DNA of 64,000 nt from Erpobdella octoculata (lineage: Eukaryota > Annelida > Clitellata > Hirudinida > Erpobdellidae): the NCBI GenBank assembly GCA_963978895.1, contig OZ022240.1:12806307-12870306 (forward strand). The letters are read 5' to 3'. The notes below the pieces were generated by a model. The model worked only from the letters and a program-made list of their open reading frames with translations. It ran no database searches and was not told the origin of the DNA. Below, one piece after another: positions 10,366 to 21,894 of this stretch (within the stretch, counting starts at the first letter, position 1; each line of letters begins with the position of its first letter). Made by a program: the position numbers and the translations under genes.

Positions 10366-11344
10366 GGTAACCAGATAAAACAGAACATGATGAAACAGAA
10401 CATGATAAAACAGAACATGATAAAACAGAACATGATAAAACAGAACAGTGAAGAAACAGAACAGTGAAGAAACAGAACATTGAACAAACAGAACAGTGAT
10501 AAAACAGAACATCGCGTTTATTTTTTTCAATTTTTCGCAATAATAACTACAAATCAGTCTTATATAACTTTCATCTACTTCTTTGTATGTTTCCGTTGTC
10601 AGCTATTGATCCAGAGGAAATGTAGGAATCATCCTACAACAGATTAATTTGTGTTTGTGTTTGCTTTATATTCTTGTTGCGGTGCCTTGACGGTTTTCGC
10701 TGATAACTTTTTTGTTTGATTGAATATTAAGAAACTATTTTGACAAAAGAGCCAACTTTTTAAGCTGTTCCTATTCTAGTTCATTTCTTATTAATTGATC
10801 AATATAATTTTTCCCGTGAGAATTCACTCATGCAAATGTTGCGAACACATTAAAAACACATTAATGCCAGATACCAGTGTCACAGTTGAGAGACTTCTTA
10901 CCAAATTATAGTTAAAACTTGGACTTCTAGATATATATTCTTGGTACAAAGTTGGTTATAAAAGAGTTTACTTATATAAAATATGTATTTATATCTACAA
11001 TTTCTGTGCAAACAGGGTAGCAAGTTATATCCAGCAGTGAGGAACTTCAAACATCGAAAAATAATATTATTAACTACATTACCAAATAAAACTTTAATCT
11101 TATGATAATAGTTTAAAATATCTCCGGGCGTTTTAACTTGAAACAATTTGATCTCGGACATTTTGTATATCACGAAAAAGTTGAAAAAATATACGCAATG
11201 TTCTGTTTTATCACTGTTCTGTTTAATCAATGTTCTGTTTCTTCACTGTTCTGTTCTCTCACTGTTCTGTTTTATCATGTTCTGTTTTATCATGTTCTGT
11301 TTTGTCATGTTCTGTTTTATCATGTTCTGTTTCATCATGGAACC
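10366..11344. mobile_element. Foldback DNA element with tandem-repeat arms, copy 1
   Basis: Left arm (10,366-10,515) is a run of AACAGAACATGATAA-type repeats and the right arm (about 11,197-11,344) is its inverse. Ends GGTAACC and GGAACC are flanked by the 8-bp duplication AATTTTTG (10,358-10,365 and 11,345-11,352). It sits inside dispersed repeat R1, which reads through once it is removed. No transposase is seen. The ORFs in the arms are repeat translations. Confidence 0.85.
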
Positions 11345-12450
11345 AATTTTTGAGTCACTTCCTGATGATAGATTTTTTTCAAATTTTGCGTACATGCTCA
11401 AAATAGAAGACAATGCAATATTCAATTATTAGTTTTACAATAAGTCAATTAATTTAGTTAATTTTCTTGAGGATTTTATCAAGGGGTTTCTTGAGGGTTT
11501 TCTTGAGGGTTTTCTTGACCACAAAACGCTAACCGACTGGCAGACTATTTTACCAAGTTAACACGAACCACACTCACTGACCGCGATTCTCAAGCGTGTA
11601 CGAAATTTTCATGAAAATAGTTGAGATATTTAAATTCGATGCTTTTTGATGATATTTTTATTATTATTACCAATGCTTTTATTAACTCGTCGTCTCTGTT
11701 TTTCTGTCTGTCTGTTTGTTTCTCTGTCTGTCTGTTTGTTTCTTTGTCTGTTTCAAATCTTGCAATCAATTTTTGAGTCACTTCCTGATGATAGATTTTT
11801 TTCAAATTTTGCATACATGCTCAAAATAGAAGACAATGCAATATTCAATTATTAGTTTTACAATAAGTCAATTAATTTAGTTAATTTTCTTGAGGATTTT
11901 ATCAAGGGGTTTCTTGAGGGTTTTCTTGAGGGTTTTCTTGACCACAAAACGCTAACCGACTGGCAGACTATTTTACCAAGTTAACACGAACCACACTCAC
12001 TGACCGCGATTCTCAAGCGTGTACGAAATTTTCATGAAAATAGTTGAGATATTTAAATTCGATGCTTTTTGATGATATTTTTATTATTATTACCAATGCT
12101 TTTATTAACTCGTCGTCTCTGTTTCTCTGTCTGTCTGTTTGTTTCTCTGTCTGTCTGTTTGTTTCTTTGTCTGTTTCAAATCTTGCAATCAATTTTTGAG
12201 TCACTTCCTGATGATAGATTTTTTTCAAATTTTGCATACATGCTCAAAATAGAAGACAATGCAATATTCAATTATTAGTTTTACAATAAGTCAATTAATT
12301 TAGTTAATTTTAATTAATTTCGATATAATTAAGATATTTCGACTTTAATATAAAATAAAAGAGTAATATAAGAAAAAATTAATTGGAAAATTTGTGTTTT
12401 AATTACATATAAGAGCATTGGTTTTAAAAATTCGTTTTTAATTTACTTGT
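11345..12450. repeat. 423-bp tandem duplication of repeat R1 and flank
   Basis: CTTGAGGATTTTATC recurs at about 11,465 and 11,888, exactly 423 bp apart, with near-identical flanks covering about 11,400-12,310. Each unit holds three TTTCTTGAGGG-like strings and the R1 (TCTG)n block. Low divergence points to a recent event. Confidence 0.88.
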
Positions 12451-12574
12451 TACAGTTAGAAAGATTGTTACGCATAACCATGGAGTGGATTGTTTTTGGT
12501 TTATAGTTTACATTGAGTTTAATTTCATAGTTCAACGACTCAATAACTTTCACTTGAGTTTTGACTATATTTTT

Positions 12575-12787
<213 letters not shown>

Positions 12788-12950
12788 ATATATATTAAGG
12801 CAATACTTTGGGACAAGTTTTTCATTTAAGCAAGCTCAATTAAATATTACGGCCCATTTTCTATTAACTAACTTTTGAGTCAACTCTTCCAAACGTCTCC
12901 ATTTTAAACCTAATATACTCAACACCTTTTCTGAAACATAATTTATTATT

Positions 12951-12994
12951 GGGGTTGACCGGCCGGTTTCGGCATCTGCCATCGTCAGAACCCC
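12951..12994 (-). ncRNA. Type-I hammerhead ribozyme A (PLE)
   Basis: Minus-strand parts: stem I GGGGTT/AACCCC (6 bp); core CTGACGA; stem II GGC-AGAT-GCC; core GAAA; stem III CCGGCCGG (fully self-complementary); cleavage triplet GTC just before AACCCC. All conserved core bases are present. The PLE ATG begins inside it (ATGGCAGATGCCGAAACC). Confidence 0.92.
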
Positions 12995-13308
12995 TAAAAT
13001 CAATTGTATAAAATAAACATATAAGAACCAGCAATACAATTAGAATTCTAAAATGTCAGGTATATACACTTTAAATAAAATAAGTACCAGTAGATATATA
13101 CATAAATACTTACTAATAGTTTGAGATTTCGGCAAGCGGCTCGAAACTTGTTAAAATGTAAATATTATAAAAGCGGATGTTTACAAATCGGTAATGACAC
13201 AGGTAGACAGAAGGGATTAGCTACATTAGTTGAAATACTTTGTAAAATGTAATTCAAATTATACAATTATTCATTAAAGTCAAAGCATAAAATCAAATCC
13301 GCAGCAAA

Positions 13309-13893
13309 TTATCGCTCTTTTCGGCGTATTGTAATGTGACCAACATTATCTAAGTGCACAAACAAATCTGTACGGTCATCATCACACAACATATCTTCAG
13401 CATCAACATAACAATCGCTGTTCTCTTCACCTTCCACATCATCCAAGGCTGTGTCACCACCACACTCAGCATCGCACACGTCAGCATCGCCTTCTCCAAT
13501 ACCAATGCAAATCTGATCCCCGCCGACGATGTCAGCAACGACAAAGCCATTGCACTCACAAACATCTTTACTGTATTCCCCATAATTACGAGTATCAGCA
13601 TTATCAGTATCACCATGATCACAATTACATCCATCCATCTCAAAATCAACGCCTTTATCAGTCAGTCCACCATCCACAAACGCATCATACGTAATGATAT
13701 ACGATCGTATATCATTAACAATAATAGTCGCATCATCTAAGGACCAAACAGACTCAAGAGAATCGTGAAGGCGATTTTGATGCACCTGAAAAGGACTTGA
13801 AGTCGGCAGACAACATTCCTGGGGCACCTGGGATAGTGTGTGAGGTTGCTCATTTATCGAACCTTTTTCACAGGGAACAGATGTATTTTCCAA
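13309..13893 (-). pseudogene. PLE acidic tail ending HITIRRKER
   Basis: Only the C-terminal tail of a Penelope-like polyprotein remains (up to 194 codons; the listed ATG is internal). It is very acidic and rich in Asp, Glu and Cys (for example DGCNCDHGDTDNAD) and ends LFVHLDNVGHITIRRKER. The reverse transcriptase and nuclease are lost to 5' truncation at the TA tract. Role of the tail unknown; the basic end may bind nucleic acid or act as a nuclear signal (inference). Confidence 0.8.
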
Positions 13894-13936
13894 AGAAGCA
13901 ATCTCGACAACAGCACCATTAGATGAACTGTCACCA

Positions 13937-14460
<524 letters not shown>

Positions 14461-14622
14461 TAATATACTTTGGCAAAATCCCCTCTCGTAAACACACTCC
14501 GTTAAAAACAAACGACCACTTTGCATTAATGACTTTTTTAATAAACTGTTCGAAATATTTAATTTTACGACGTAAACTAGAGTCCATTTTAAAAATTTAT
14601 ATATTACAAATAATAATAATTA

Positions 14623-14664
14623 GGACTGACTGGCCAGTTTCGACTACAGTCATCTTCAGAGTCC
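14623..14664 (-). ncRNA. Type-I hammerhead ribozyme B (PLE)
   Basis: Minus strand: stem I GGACT/AGTCC; core CTGAAGA (position 7 may vary); stem II GACT-GTA-GTC; GAAA; palindromic stem III CTGGCCAG; cleavage triplet GTC. An ATG overlaps the core (ATGACTGTAGTCGAAACT), but that frame stops soon after. Confidence 0.9.
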
Positions 14665-15145
14665 GTAACCTAAAATGTCGTATTACGTAAACAGCTAAAG
14701 AATATATAGTAAACATCAACATAGAAATAGTGTTGTGCCTATATTAAATAAATATTTAAATTAAAGTATTTAAAACCAGAGTATGACGATATAAGTAAAT
14801 TACGAGAGCTTATAAAATTGATAAATGAAAAGAAGTATAAAGATAAATTAAATAATAATTATTATTAATAAAATAAAATAAATAAATATAAATAGATAGG
14901 ACGAATTAAATGAAGTCTATAATACTAATAATAGAAATTAAAACACTTAAAATTATTAGAAGATTAATGAAATTAAACTATAGGTATCTAGTGACAGTAT
15001 ATTGAAATAAAAAAGTATGAAATAGAATAATAAAAGGTGAAAAATTTAAATAAAACCATGTGATGAATTAAAATAAAAGTAAACTTATATGAAAAATTAA
15101 AATAAACGCATGACTGTGCAAATGGGATACATATAGATGATTCAA

Positions 15146-15400
15146 TTAACGCCGACGTCTTGTAGTTATATTTGAAGACTCAAACAAATGTTGAAATGAC
15201 ACCGCTGGAGCCTCAGCCTCAGGTGGAGGCTCAGGTGGAGGTTCAGGTGGAGGCTCAGGTGGAGGTTCAGGTGGAGGTTCAGGTGGAGGCTCAGATGGAG
15301 GCTCAGGTGGAGGCTCATGTAGGATAGGCGTGGGTAGTTGCACGATGGGAGCTGGTTGAAGAGATGAGTTGGAAAGGTAGTTAACCTCATCTTTAAATAT
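15146..15400 (-). pseudogene. PLE tail with EPPP repeats, ending NITTRRRR
   Basis: The remaining tail is a 4-residue E-P-P-P (or S-E-P-P) repeat, about nine units from a 12-bp GGTGGAGGCTCA-type DNA repeat (15,220-15,320). It is followed by VSFQHLFESSNITTRRRR and a stop. The same C-terminal signature sits on a completely different tail from other copies. Confidence 0.75.
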
Positions 15401-15402
15401 AC

Positions 15403-15681
15403 GTCATATATATATATATATATGACGTTCGTGAAAGAGAATGAGAATATACGTAATGACGAACATATGTCATTGCATCCTTCGCATATTCATGCATATG
15501 ACGCGGACTACCTATATAAATAGCCGGTAGAATAGTTAATCGATCAATGTTAGCTGCATCTCCTTCGGTGCTCTTGTCTTCGAGAAGCACCAAGCCGGGC
15601 CATACTAACGCGGCGCCTTTCTCGCGCTAATTCCAGTTCCTCCGCGGTGGATTGGTTAACATTGTTCCGATGCCTAATTGC
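15403..15681 (-). mobile_element. Helitron fragment (N-terminal region)
   Basis: Minus-strand sequence matches 56,300-56,530 of the larger Helitron below (shared: GAGCACCGAAGGAGATGCAG, TAACTATTCTACCGGCTA, GACATATGTTCGTCATTACG). It encodes the stretch before the Rep domain (DAMTYVRHY). Truncated at both sides. Confidence 0.75.
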
Positions 15682-15845
15682 CTGAACCTATCATAGTCGT
15701 AGTCTAATGTTAAGTAGCTCCGAAAGACTGAGACTTCTAGCCATCCTTTTTTGGGGATGGTCGGTGGCTCAGTTGGTAATAGCGCTTGCATTTAGGCGAG
15801 GCGGTGTTGCCGTAGACACGTGGGTTCGATTCCTAGTAGAGTCTT
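15682..15845 (+). mobile_element. tRNA-derived SINE-1, 3'-truncated
   Basis: From CCTATCATAGTCGTAGTC through box A TGGCTCAGTTGG (TAATAG variant) and box B GGTTCGATTCC to AGAGTCTTA, then a TA tract. Confidence 0.8.
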
Positions 15846-15858
15846 ATATATATATATA

Positions 15859-15930
15859 CTAGAGGACCCGGCGAACTTTGTTTCACCTTAAAGACTGTAT
15901 TTTTTAAGCAATAAAGAACAATAATAACAT
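15859..15930 (-). mobile_element. Helitron 3'-end fragment
   Basis: On the minus strand it ends TTCGCCGGGTCCTCTAG followed by T, at a TA tract. About 70 bp of body remain. Confidence 0.5.
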
Positions 15931-15962
15931 ATATATATATATATATTCGCGCTGAAAGCCAC

Positions 15963-18470
15963 TTGCATAGAAATAGAAAACTTTCAACTCTTCCAAAACG
16001 TTTCATTGAAGCTCAAAAATCTATTAAAAGTAATCCCGACATCGTTTTAAGAAAATCTGACAAGTCATCTACTTACGTTGTCTTGAATAAAGTCGATTAT
16101 TTTAATAAACTCAATTCTATTCTATCCGATGACACTAAGTTTCGAAAATTCAAACGCGATCCAACTTCTTTAATTAAAAAAGAAGCCAACAGGCTCATTG
16201 GACTCGCTAATTCTGACTTACAGGATAAAAAGATTTCTCAGATTATTGGCGATTATTCCCCAGCTTATCTCTATGGTAACGTCAAACTCCATAAACCCGA
16301 CCATCCATTGAGGCCAATCATATCCCAATGTCCTACACCAACTTACCAATTAGCCAAAACGATCAACAAAATAATAACTCCTTATCTTCCTAGTCGCTAC
16401 TCTTTGAAATCAACGAATGACTTTATTGGATTGCTTAGAACTGTTAAAAACGGCGATGGGCTTTTGGCTTCTCTCGACGTTGAAAGTCTGTTCACTAACG
16501 TTCCAGTCAGAAAAACAATCGATATCGTCATAGATTGCGTTTACGAAAACCCATCGCTAAAGGCACCTTCTATCAATAAACAAACGTTGAAGAAGATTTT
16601 GTCCGTATGCACCCTTGATACTCCTTTTCGTCATCCTAACGGTGAGCTTTATGTTCAATTAGACGGCGTCGCAATGGGCTCACCCCTCGGACCCACGTTC
16701 GCTGAATTTTACATGAGTCACCTCGAAAACAAGGTTTTCAGTACGTTTACAAAACCTTTGTTATACGCTCGTTACGTCGATGATATTATTGTTCTATGTC
16801 AGGACGTATCATATCTCGAAAAACTACAACAACAACTACAACTAAACTCCGTTCTAAAGTTCACAACGGAGGTCAGCAATTTTAACAAGCAGTTGGCGTA
16901 CCTTGATCTTCTGCTCACGCAAACCGAACACGGTTTTAGATCAACTGTATACACAAAACCAACAAGCGGTGGCGATTGTCTAAGTGGCGATAGTTACTGC
17001 CCTGAAAGGTACAAAACCAGCGTAATTACCGGTTATCTAAATCGTGCTTACAACTACTCCGACAATTGGAACGACTTTGATGTTGAACTCAAAAAAATAA
17101 AAGCTCTCCTTATTAACAACAATTTCTCAAATACAATGGTCGACGAAACTATAAAAAAGTTCGTCGCTGGAAAAGTTAATAACTCAGCAACCACAGAGCA
17201 ATCTAAGAGGTCATTCCTTCCCATCTTCTATCGTGCTCAAATGCACGACAACTACAAACAGGACGAAAAAGTAATAAGAAATATAATCTATGACAACGTT
17301 AAAGTTTCCAATCCTTCATCTGAGGAGTTAAAACTGCACATCTACTACAAAAACTTGAAAACCCATAACCTGGTTCTGAGAAATAGCCCTATTAACGGCG
17401 GCGTTTTGCAGAGAAAAAACGTCGTCTACAAGTTTACTTGCCCATATGCTCACAATAATCTTGAAACCTACATCGGCCACACTCGGACAACACTCTCTCG
17501 CCGTCTGACGATGCACACACAGGGTGGGAGTCTACATGCGCATTTTATCAAATTCCACGGCTCTAAACCAAACCAAAAAATGCTTCTCGACAACACCGAG
17601 GTTGTCTCTTACGACCCTGATCCTAATCGTCTCAAAATTAAAGAGGCGTTGATGATCTCTCAGCAACGACCTAGCATAAATATCCACGACGACAAGTTCG
17701 GACGTACCTTGCTGCTACATTGTGGTGCAGACGGCGGCTGCGCTAACGTCTATCCCGTCACTCATAACTCCGCAAGTGAAACGACTTCGCGTGCGGATGA
17801 GCCACGCCATACTTCGAATGTGTGCGCTCACTCTCATGTTTCAAAAGTCGGTGGTGAGGTGGTTTCTACTTCCCGTGGCGACAGACCAGTCGACCCTGTA
17901 ATCACCACTTGCCTTCCGTCTGCCGACGTTCTTGGCAGCATCGACCAAGATCTGGCCGTATGTAGCGAAGACAATTTCGCTTCTTGTAGTGACCAAGAAG
18001 TGGACACTCCAATTACCGTTGGCCATCAGACTACCGATGTTCTTAATGAAGTTAAAGAAGTTCAGATGGCCACCGGCGAAAACAATTCCATTTCTTTTGG
18101 CGACCCAGAAGAAGACACTCTAATCGCCATATGTCGTCTGACTCCGACAACCGATGTTCTTAACAATGTTTATCTGGTTTCATCGGCGAGTGGTGAGGAC
18201 AACTTTATTTCTCGTGGCAACCAAGGAGTCGGCCCTCTTACTCCTGCTCACCTTCCGATCGCCGACGTCGTCGGCAATGATGGCCAGGGCCTGTGTCCCG
18301 TCCATGGATCCCCATCACGTGATAACTCCAGTCTGGAAAGCGTGCGTAGCCGCGGCGTTGGTGACTCGTCGGATGACCGTCTTCCCGTGGAGTCCGTGTC
18401 TTCTTTCCAGCTATTTGCTCGACTCGTCAACAACGTTAATATAACAATACGACGCGGTAGACGTACCTAG
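15963..18470 (+). CDS. Penelope-like reverse transcriptase / GIY-YIG endonuclease
   Basis: 835 codons without a stop. The first codon is TTG and the frame is open back to the TA tract, so the true N-terminus (roughly 150 residues in relatives) is lost. RT blocks in order: LRPIISQCPTPTYQLAK, GLLASLDVESLFTNVPV (motif A), QLDGVAMGSPLGPTFAEFY (motif B), LLYARYVDDIIVLC (motif C, YVDD), QLAYLDLLLT. The GIY-YIG domain, about residues 490-590, has VYKFTCPYA, TYIGHTRTTLSRRLTMHTQG, LKIKEALMISQQ and PSINI. The tail (about 600-815) holds about four degenerate 37-residue repeats (TTDVLN..., S-E/G-E-D-N-x-x-S). It ends VNNVNITIRRGRRT. It copies element RNA at nicks made by the nuclease. The open frame suggests recent activity, but this copy lacks its start. 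Confidence 0.93.
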   Translation: MHRNRKLSTLPKRFIEAQKSIKSNPDIVLRKSDKSSTYVVLNKVDYFNKLNSILSDDTKFRKFKRDPTSLIKKEANRLIGLANSDLQDKKISQIIGDYSPAYLYGNVKLHKPDHPLRPIISQCPTPTYQLAKTINKIITPYLPSRYSLKSTNDFIGLLRTVKNGDGLLASLDVESLFTNVPVRKTIDIVIDCVYENPSLKAPSINKQTLKKILSVCTLDTPFRHPNGELYVQLDGVAMGSPLGPTFAEFYMSHLENKVFSTFTKPLLYARYVDDIIVLCQDVSYLEKLQQQLQLNSVLKFTTEVSNFNKQLAYLDLLLTQTEHGFRSTVYTKPTSGGDCLSGDSYCPERYKTSVITGYLNRAYNYSDNWNDFDVELKKIKALLINNNFSNTMVDETIKKFVAGKVNNSATTEQSKRSFLPIFYRAQMHDNYKQDEKVIRNIIYDNVKVSNPSSEELKLHIYYKNLKTHNLVLRNSPINGGVLQRKNVVYKFTCPYAHNNLETYIGHTRTTLSRRLTMHTQGGSLHAHFIKFHGSKPNQKMLLDNTEVVSYDPDPNRLKIKEALMISQQRPSINIHDDKFGRTLLLHCGADGGCANVYPVTHNSASETTSRADEPRHTSNVCAHSHVSKVGGEVVSTSRGDRPVDPVITTCLPSADVLGSIDQDLAVCSEDNFASCSDQEVDTPITVGHQTTDVLNEVKEVQMATGENNSISFGDPEEDTLIAICRLTPTTDVLNNVYLVSSASGEDNFISRGNQGVGPLTPAHLPIADVVGNDGQGLCPVHGSPSRDNSSLESVRSRGVGDSSDDRLPVESVSSFQLFARLVNNVNITIRRGRRT

Positions 18471-18743
18471 CCTGATTGCGCGCACCTGACAACAATTACC
18501 TAGCGCATAGTTGCGTAAATACCTGCGCTGCGGCCACTATCGCCATGTTTTCGTTTTGTTTACAATTATTTTCCGCTTCGGTTTTTACTAATCTTGTACG
18601 TTAGTTACCTACCTTTTATATCTTGCTTTCCACTTTCCATACGTTGTTTTCTATTTCAGTTTTCATTAACGTTTATTCTCGTCGTTTTATAGTTTCATTC
18701 TATTTTCGCATTATAGTAAATACATTTTAACTTTGTAATTTAA

Positions 18744-18787
18744 AGGGCTCCGAAGATGCTTTTCTGCGAAACCGATCGGTCAGCCTC
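18744..18787 (+). ncRNA. Hammerhead ribozyme C (PLE), core U4 changed
   Basis: Stem I AGGGCT with AGCCT (one C lost relative to copy D); core CCGAAGA (expected CTGANGA, so conserved U4 is C); stem II GC...GC; GAAA; palindromic stem III CCGATCGG; GTC. Probably slow or inactive. Confidence 0.7.
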
Positions 18788-18822
18788 GTTTTTAATAAAT
18801 CTATTTAAAAAGCGGAGTTATC

Positions 18823-18938
18823 ATGAATTCAAGAGATTTTGAAAGCTTGGCGAAAAAACGTATCAACGCAAAGTGGTCTATCATTTTTAACAGAGCATGC
18901 CTAAAAGAAAACATTACGCCGAAATACGTTCAAATATA
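18823..18938 (+). pseudogene. PLE N-terminal coding start, ends at TA tract
   Basis: MNSRDFESLAKKRINAKWSI, then IFNRACLKENITPKYVQ, then TA translation. This is the first about 36 codons of the PLE reading frame carried at the element's 3' end, as in the other copies. Confidence 0.75.
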
Positions 18939-18952
18939 TATATATATATATA

Positions 18953-20138
18953 TCTGGCAGCAGTCTAGTTGTCGAACCGAAATAAGGAGTTCTGAGCCTA
19001 TCATAGTCGTAGTCTAATGTTAAGTAGCTCCGAAAGACTGGGACTTCTAGCCATCCTTTTTTTGGGGATGGTCGGTGGCTCAGTTGGTAAGAGCGCTTGC
19101 ATTTAGGCAAGGCGGTGTTGCCGTAGACACGTGGGTTCGATTCCTAGTAGAGTCTTACAAATATTTGCGTTACTTGTGGTGACAGTTAGTCATCCTATTT
19201 GTGGCCTCTCGAAACATTTCAACGCAATGTTTCAATTCATAAATTACCTATCTGGCAGCAGTCTAGTTGTCGAACCGAAATAAGGAGTTCTGAGCCTATC
19301 ATAGTCGTAGTCTAATGTTAAGTAGCTCCGAAAGACTGGGACTTCTAGCCATCCTTTTTTTGGGGATGGTCGGTGGCTCAGTTGGTAAGAGCGCTTGCAT
19401 TTAGGCAAGGCGGTGTTGCCGTAGACACGTGGGTTCGATTCCTAGTAGAGTCTTACAAATATTTGCGTTACTTGTGGTGACAGTTAGTCATCCTATTTGT
19501 GGCCTCTCGAAACATTTCAACGCAATGTTTCAATTCATAAATTACCTATCTGGCAGCAGTCTAGTTGTCGAACCGAAATAAGGAGTTCTGAGCCTATCAT
19601 AGTCGTAGTCTAATGTTAAGTAGCTCCGAAAGACTGGGACTTCTAGCCATCCTTTTTTTGGGGATGGTCGGTGGCTCAGTTGGTAAGAGCGCTTGCATTT
19701 AGGCAAGGCGGTGTTGCCGTAGACACGTGGGTTCGATTCCTAGTAGAGTCTTACAAATATTTGCGTTACTTGTGGTGACAGTTAGTCATCCTATTTGTGG
19801 CCTCTCGAAACATTTCAACGCAATGTTTCAATTCATAAATTACCTATCTGGCAGCAGTCTAGTTGTCGAACCGAAATAAGGAGTTCTGAGCCTATCATAG
19901 TCGTAGTCTAATGTTAAGTAGCTCCGAAAGACTGGGACTTCTAGCCATCCTTTTTTTGGGGATGGTCGGTGGCTCAGTTGGTAAGAGCGCTTGCATTTAG
20001 GCAAGGCGGTGTTGCCGTAGACACGTGGGTTCGATTCCTAGTAGAGTCTTACAAATATTTGCGTTACTTGTGGTGACAGTTAGTCATCCTATTTGTGGCC
20101 TCTCGAAACATTTCAACGCAATGTTTCAATTCATAAAA
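18953..20138 (+). repeat. Tandem array of four 298-bp tRNA-derived SINE-1 units
   Basis: TCTGGCAGCAGTCTAGTTG begins at 18,953, 19,251, 19,549 and 19,847, exactly 298 bp apart each time, with no differences noticed between units. Each has box A TGGCTCAGTTGG and box B GGTTCGATTCC and ends CAATTCATAAA. TA tracts bound the array on both sides. No hammerhead core (CTGANGA...GAAA) was found in the unit. Confidence 0.93.
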
Positions 20139-20214
20139 TATATATATATATATATATGTTGGTAATCTGGTGGGGGATATCCGTCCATCCCCCTATATCC
20201 GTCGCTGCCCGTAT

Positions 20215-21436
20215 ATATACATACGAGTGCCCCCTACCAGAATCTTTAAGACATAAGTTTAGAATTAGAGCTACGTCTTGCCCTACTGCTAAGGAAACGT
20301 TTTCATCACATTTTAATACAAAATTGCATGAAAATTATACTAACGAAATCTCTTTACCCACTCCCAATAGGGATAATCCTCCTACTCTCTTCATTCCTTC
20401 TGTTGTCTTTTGTCCTACTGAAAATATTCCAGATATCGATAAAAATATCACTGATAAGATTTTTGAATGTCAACATAGTGATATTTTTAATTGGTTTTTA
20501 ATCACGAACACGCATCGTGAACTAAAAGAAGTCATCTGCTACTTTGTAAAAAAAATATTTGTCTTCGCATAAATGGATCGTGTTTTTTATAGAAAAGTAC
20601 ACAGGAATCTCTTGCCCTCGCCTTTATCTAGATGGATTCCTTAATTTAAGTTCATATATTTTAACCGACATAGAAAAAAGAGTACTGAAAAAAGGTACAT
20701 CCTTTGTACCTTCTAAAACACTTACTAATTCCTTAATAATTGACAAATTCACTTTAAAGCTTATTAGGCAACTTCACATTAAAGATTATTTTATCAGACA
20801 CACCTTATCTAACACTGTCTCTAATTTGCCTTCTTGTATACGTAGCAACTGGTAGCTAACTTAACGACGTATCCTCTATTACCAAAAAAACTACTAACCT
20901 CCTTATGCATTCTACCCATCATATTATCTCTTCCTTCTCTCTACCTAACTCTAATATCCATAACAATTTAAAAACTGGATTGAAATCTAATCTCTCTAAA
21001 GAGGAATGGAATGCGCTTTATTCCCTTGAAAATAATACTAATATCATTATCAGAAAGGCTGATAAAAGTAATGTTTTCGTTATCCTAAATAGGACTGATT
21101 ACATAAATGAAGGCCTCCACCAGTTATCTGATTCCAGATTTTATTCACCAATTAGGAGTTCCATTAAACCAGTTGAAAAATTATCTAAATTATTAGATTG
21201 GGCACTTAAAAAACGATTAATTCCCACTAAAGTGTATAACTATTTATTACCTTTTTCTTCCTTTAAAGAACGTACTTTCTACACCCTTCCTAAAATCCAT
21301 AAACCATCTAATAAATGGTTTAACTCTTCTACACCACCTGGTAGACCTATTAATTCCGATATAGGGTCCCCCGATTATAAAGTTAATAAATATCTAAACT
21401 ATAAGTTGAAACAAATATCTACCCACTTATCTTTTA
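20215..21436 (+). pseudogene. PLE-type RT, N-terminal half
   Basis: Frames with ESLRHKFRIRATSCP, FNWFLITNTHRELKEV, then (after a frameshift near 20,560) RLYLDGFLNLSSYILTDIEK and VLKKGTSFVPS. After a stop near 20,850 the frame gives LSKEEWNALYSLENNTNIII, RKADKSNVFVILNRTDYI, FYTLPKIHKP, TPPGRPINSDIGSPDYKVN. The IHKP and PPGRPI...S blocks are typical of Penelope/Neptune-like RTs and differ from the hammerhead-bearing family here (SPAYLYG, LRPIISQCP). Several breaks show it is inactive. Confidence 0.8.
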
Positions 21437-21894
21437 CTAGCAGTGCCCGTAGCGGCTTCGCTCGCATGAAAATAGAGAATTTGAACCGTGCATACATAGT
21501 AGAGTACTGCACGGATCAATTTTTTAGGTCTCGGCTCGGCCCGTCTACAACTTGGCCCAGCCCGTTTCAAAAACCGAATATCCTGGCCCGGCACGGCCCG
21601 TCTAATATGGGTCCGGCCCGTTTTTACAGGCCTAGAAGTTCTATATACTTGATGAAAAACTTCGGCCCGTCCCACCTTGACTTCAGGTTTAGCCCGGCAC
21701 GTCTGAACACCCTAAAATCACTAAAATGTTTATATACTTACTTAAAAATCTCGGCCCGTCCCACCTTGATTTAAGGTTTAGGCAGGGCCTTATGAAGACC
21801 CTAAAATAATGGCTTGGGCCGTTCGTCCGGTGATAAACTGAACTCATCTACTTTTAACCGACACAAAACCTCAAAATACCAATTTTCACATCTG

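Larger units (their letters stand above)
15948..18936 (+). mobile_element. Penelope-like element, long copy (PLE-C)
   Basis: Plus strand: 5'-truncated at a TA tract (15,931-15,947), then RT, linker, GIY-YIG nuclease, repeated acidic tail, stop at 18,470, 3' UTR, hammerhead C, and the start of a new frame (18,823) running to CLKENITPKYVQ, ending at TA tract 18,936. A near-identical partner (tail to 3' end) lies inverted at 48,672-49,700. Confidence 0.92.

Noticed and set aside
10343..10540. Frames with repeated CSVLSCSVLSCSV or FCFITVLF, also at 11.1, 23.3 and 24.1 kb
   Set aside because: They read the short tandem repeats in the arms of the foldback element.
18154..18444. Overlapping frames in the PLE-C tail and on its opposite strand
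   Set aside because: Shadows of the 835-codon frame; the repeats keep several frames open.
19066..19150. tRNA gene candidates (also 62,755-62,840 and 25,076)
   Set aside because: Box A and B are present but the cloverleaf is poor, and copies are dispersed with shared non-tRNA parts; they are SINE heads.
18953..20138. CRISPR-like array
   Set aside because: Units are 298-bp direct repeats without unique spacers in an animal genome.
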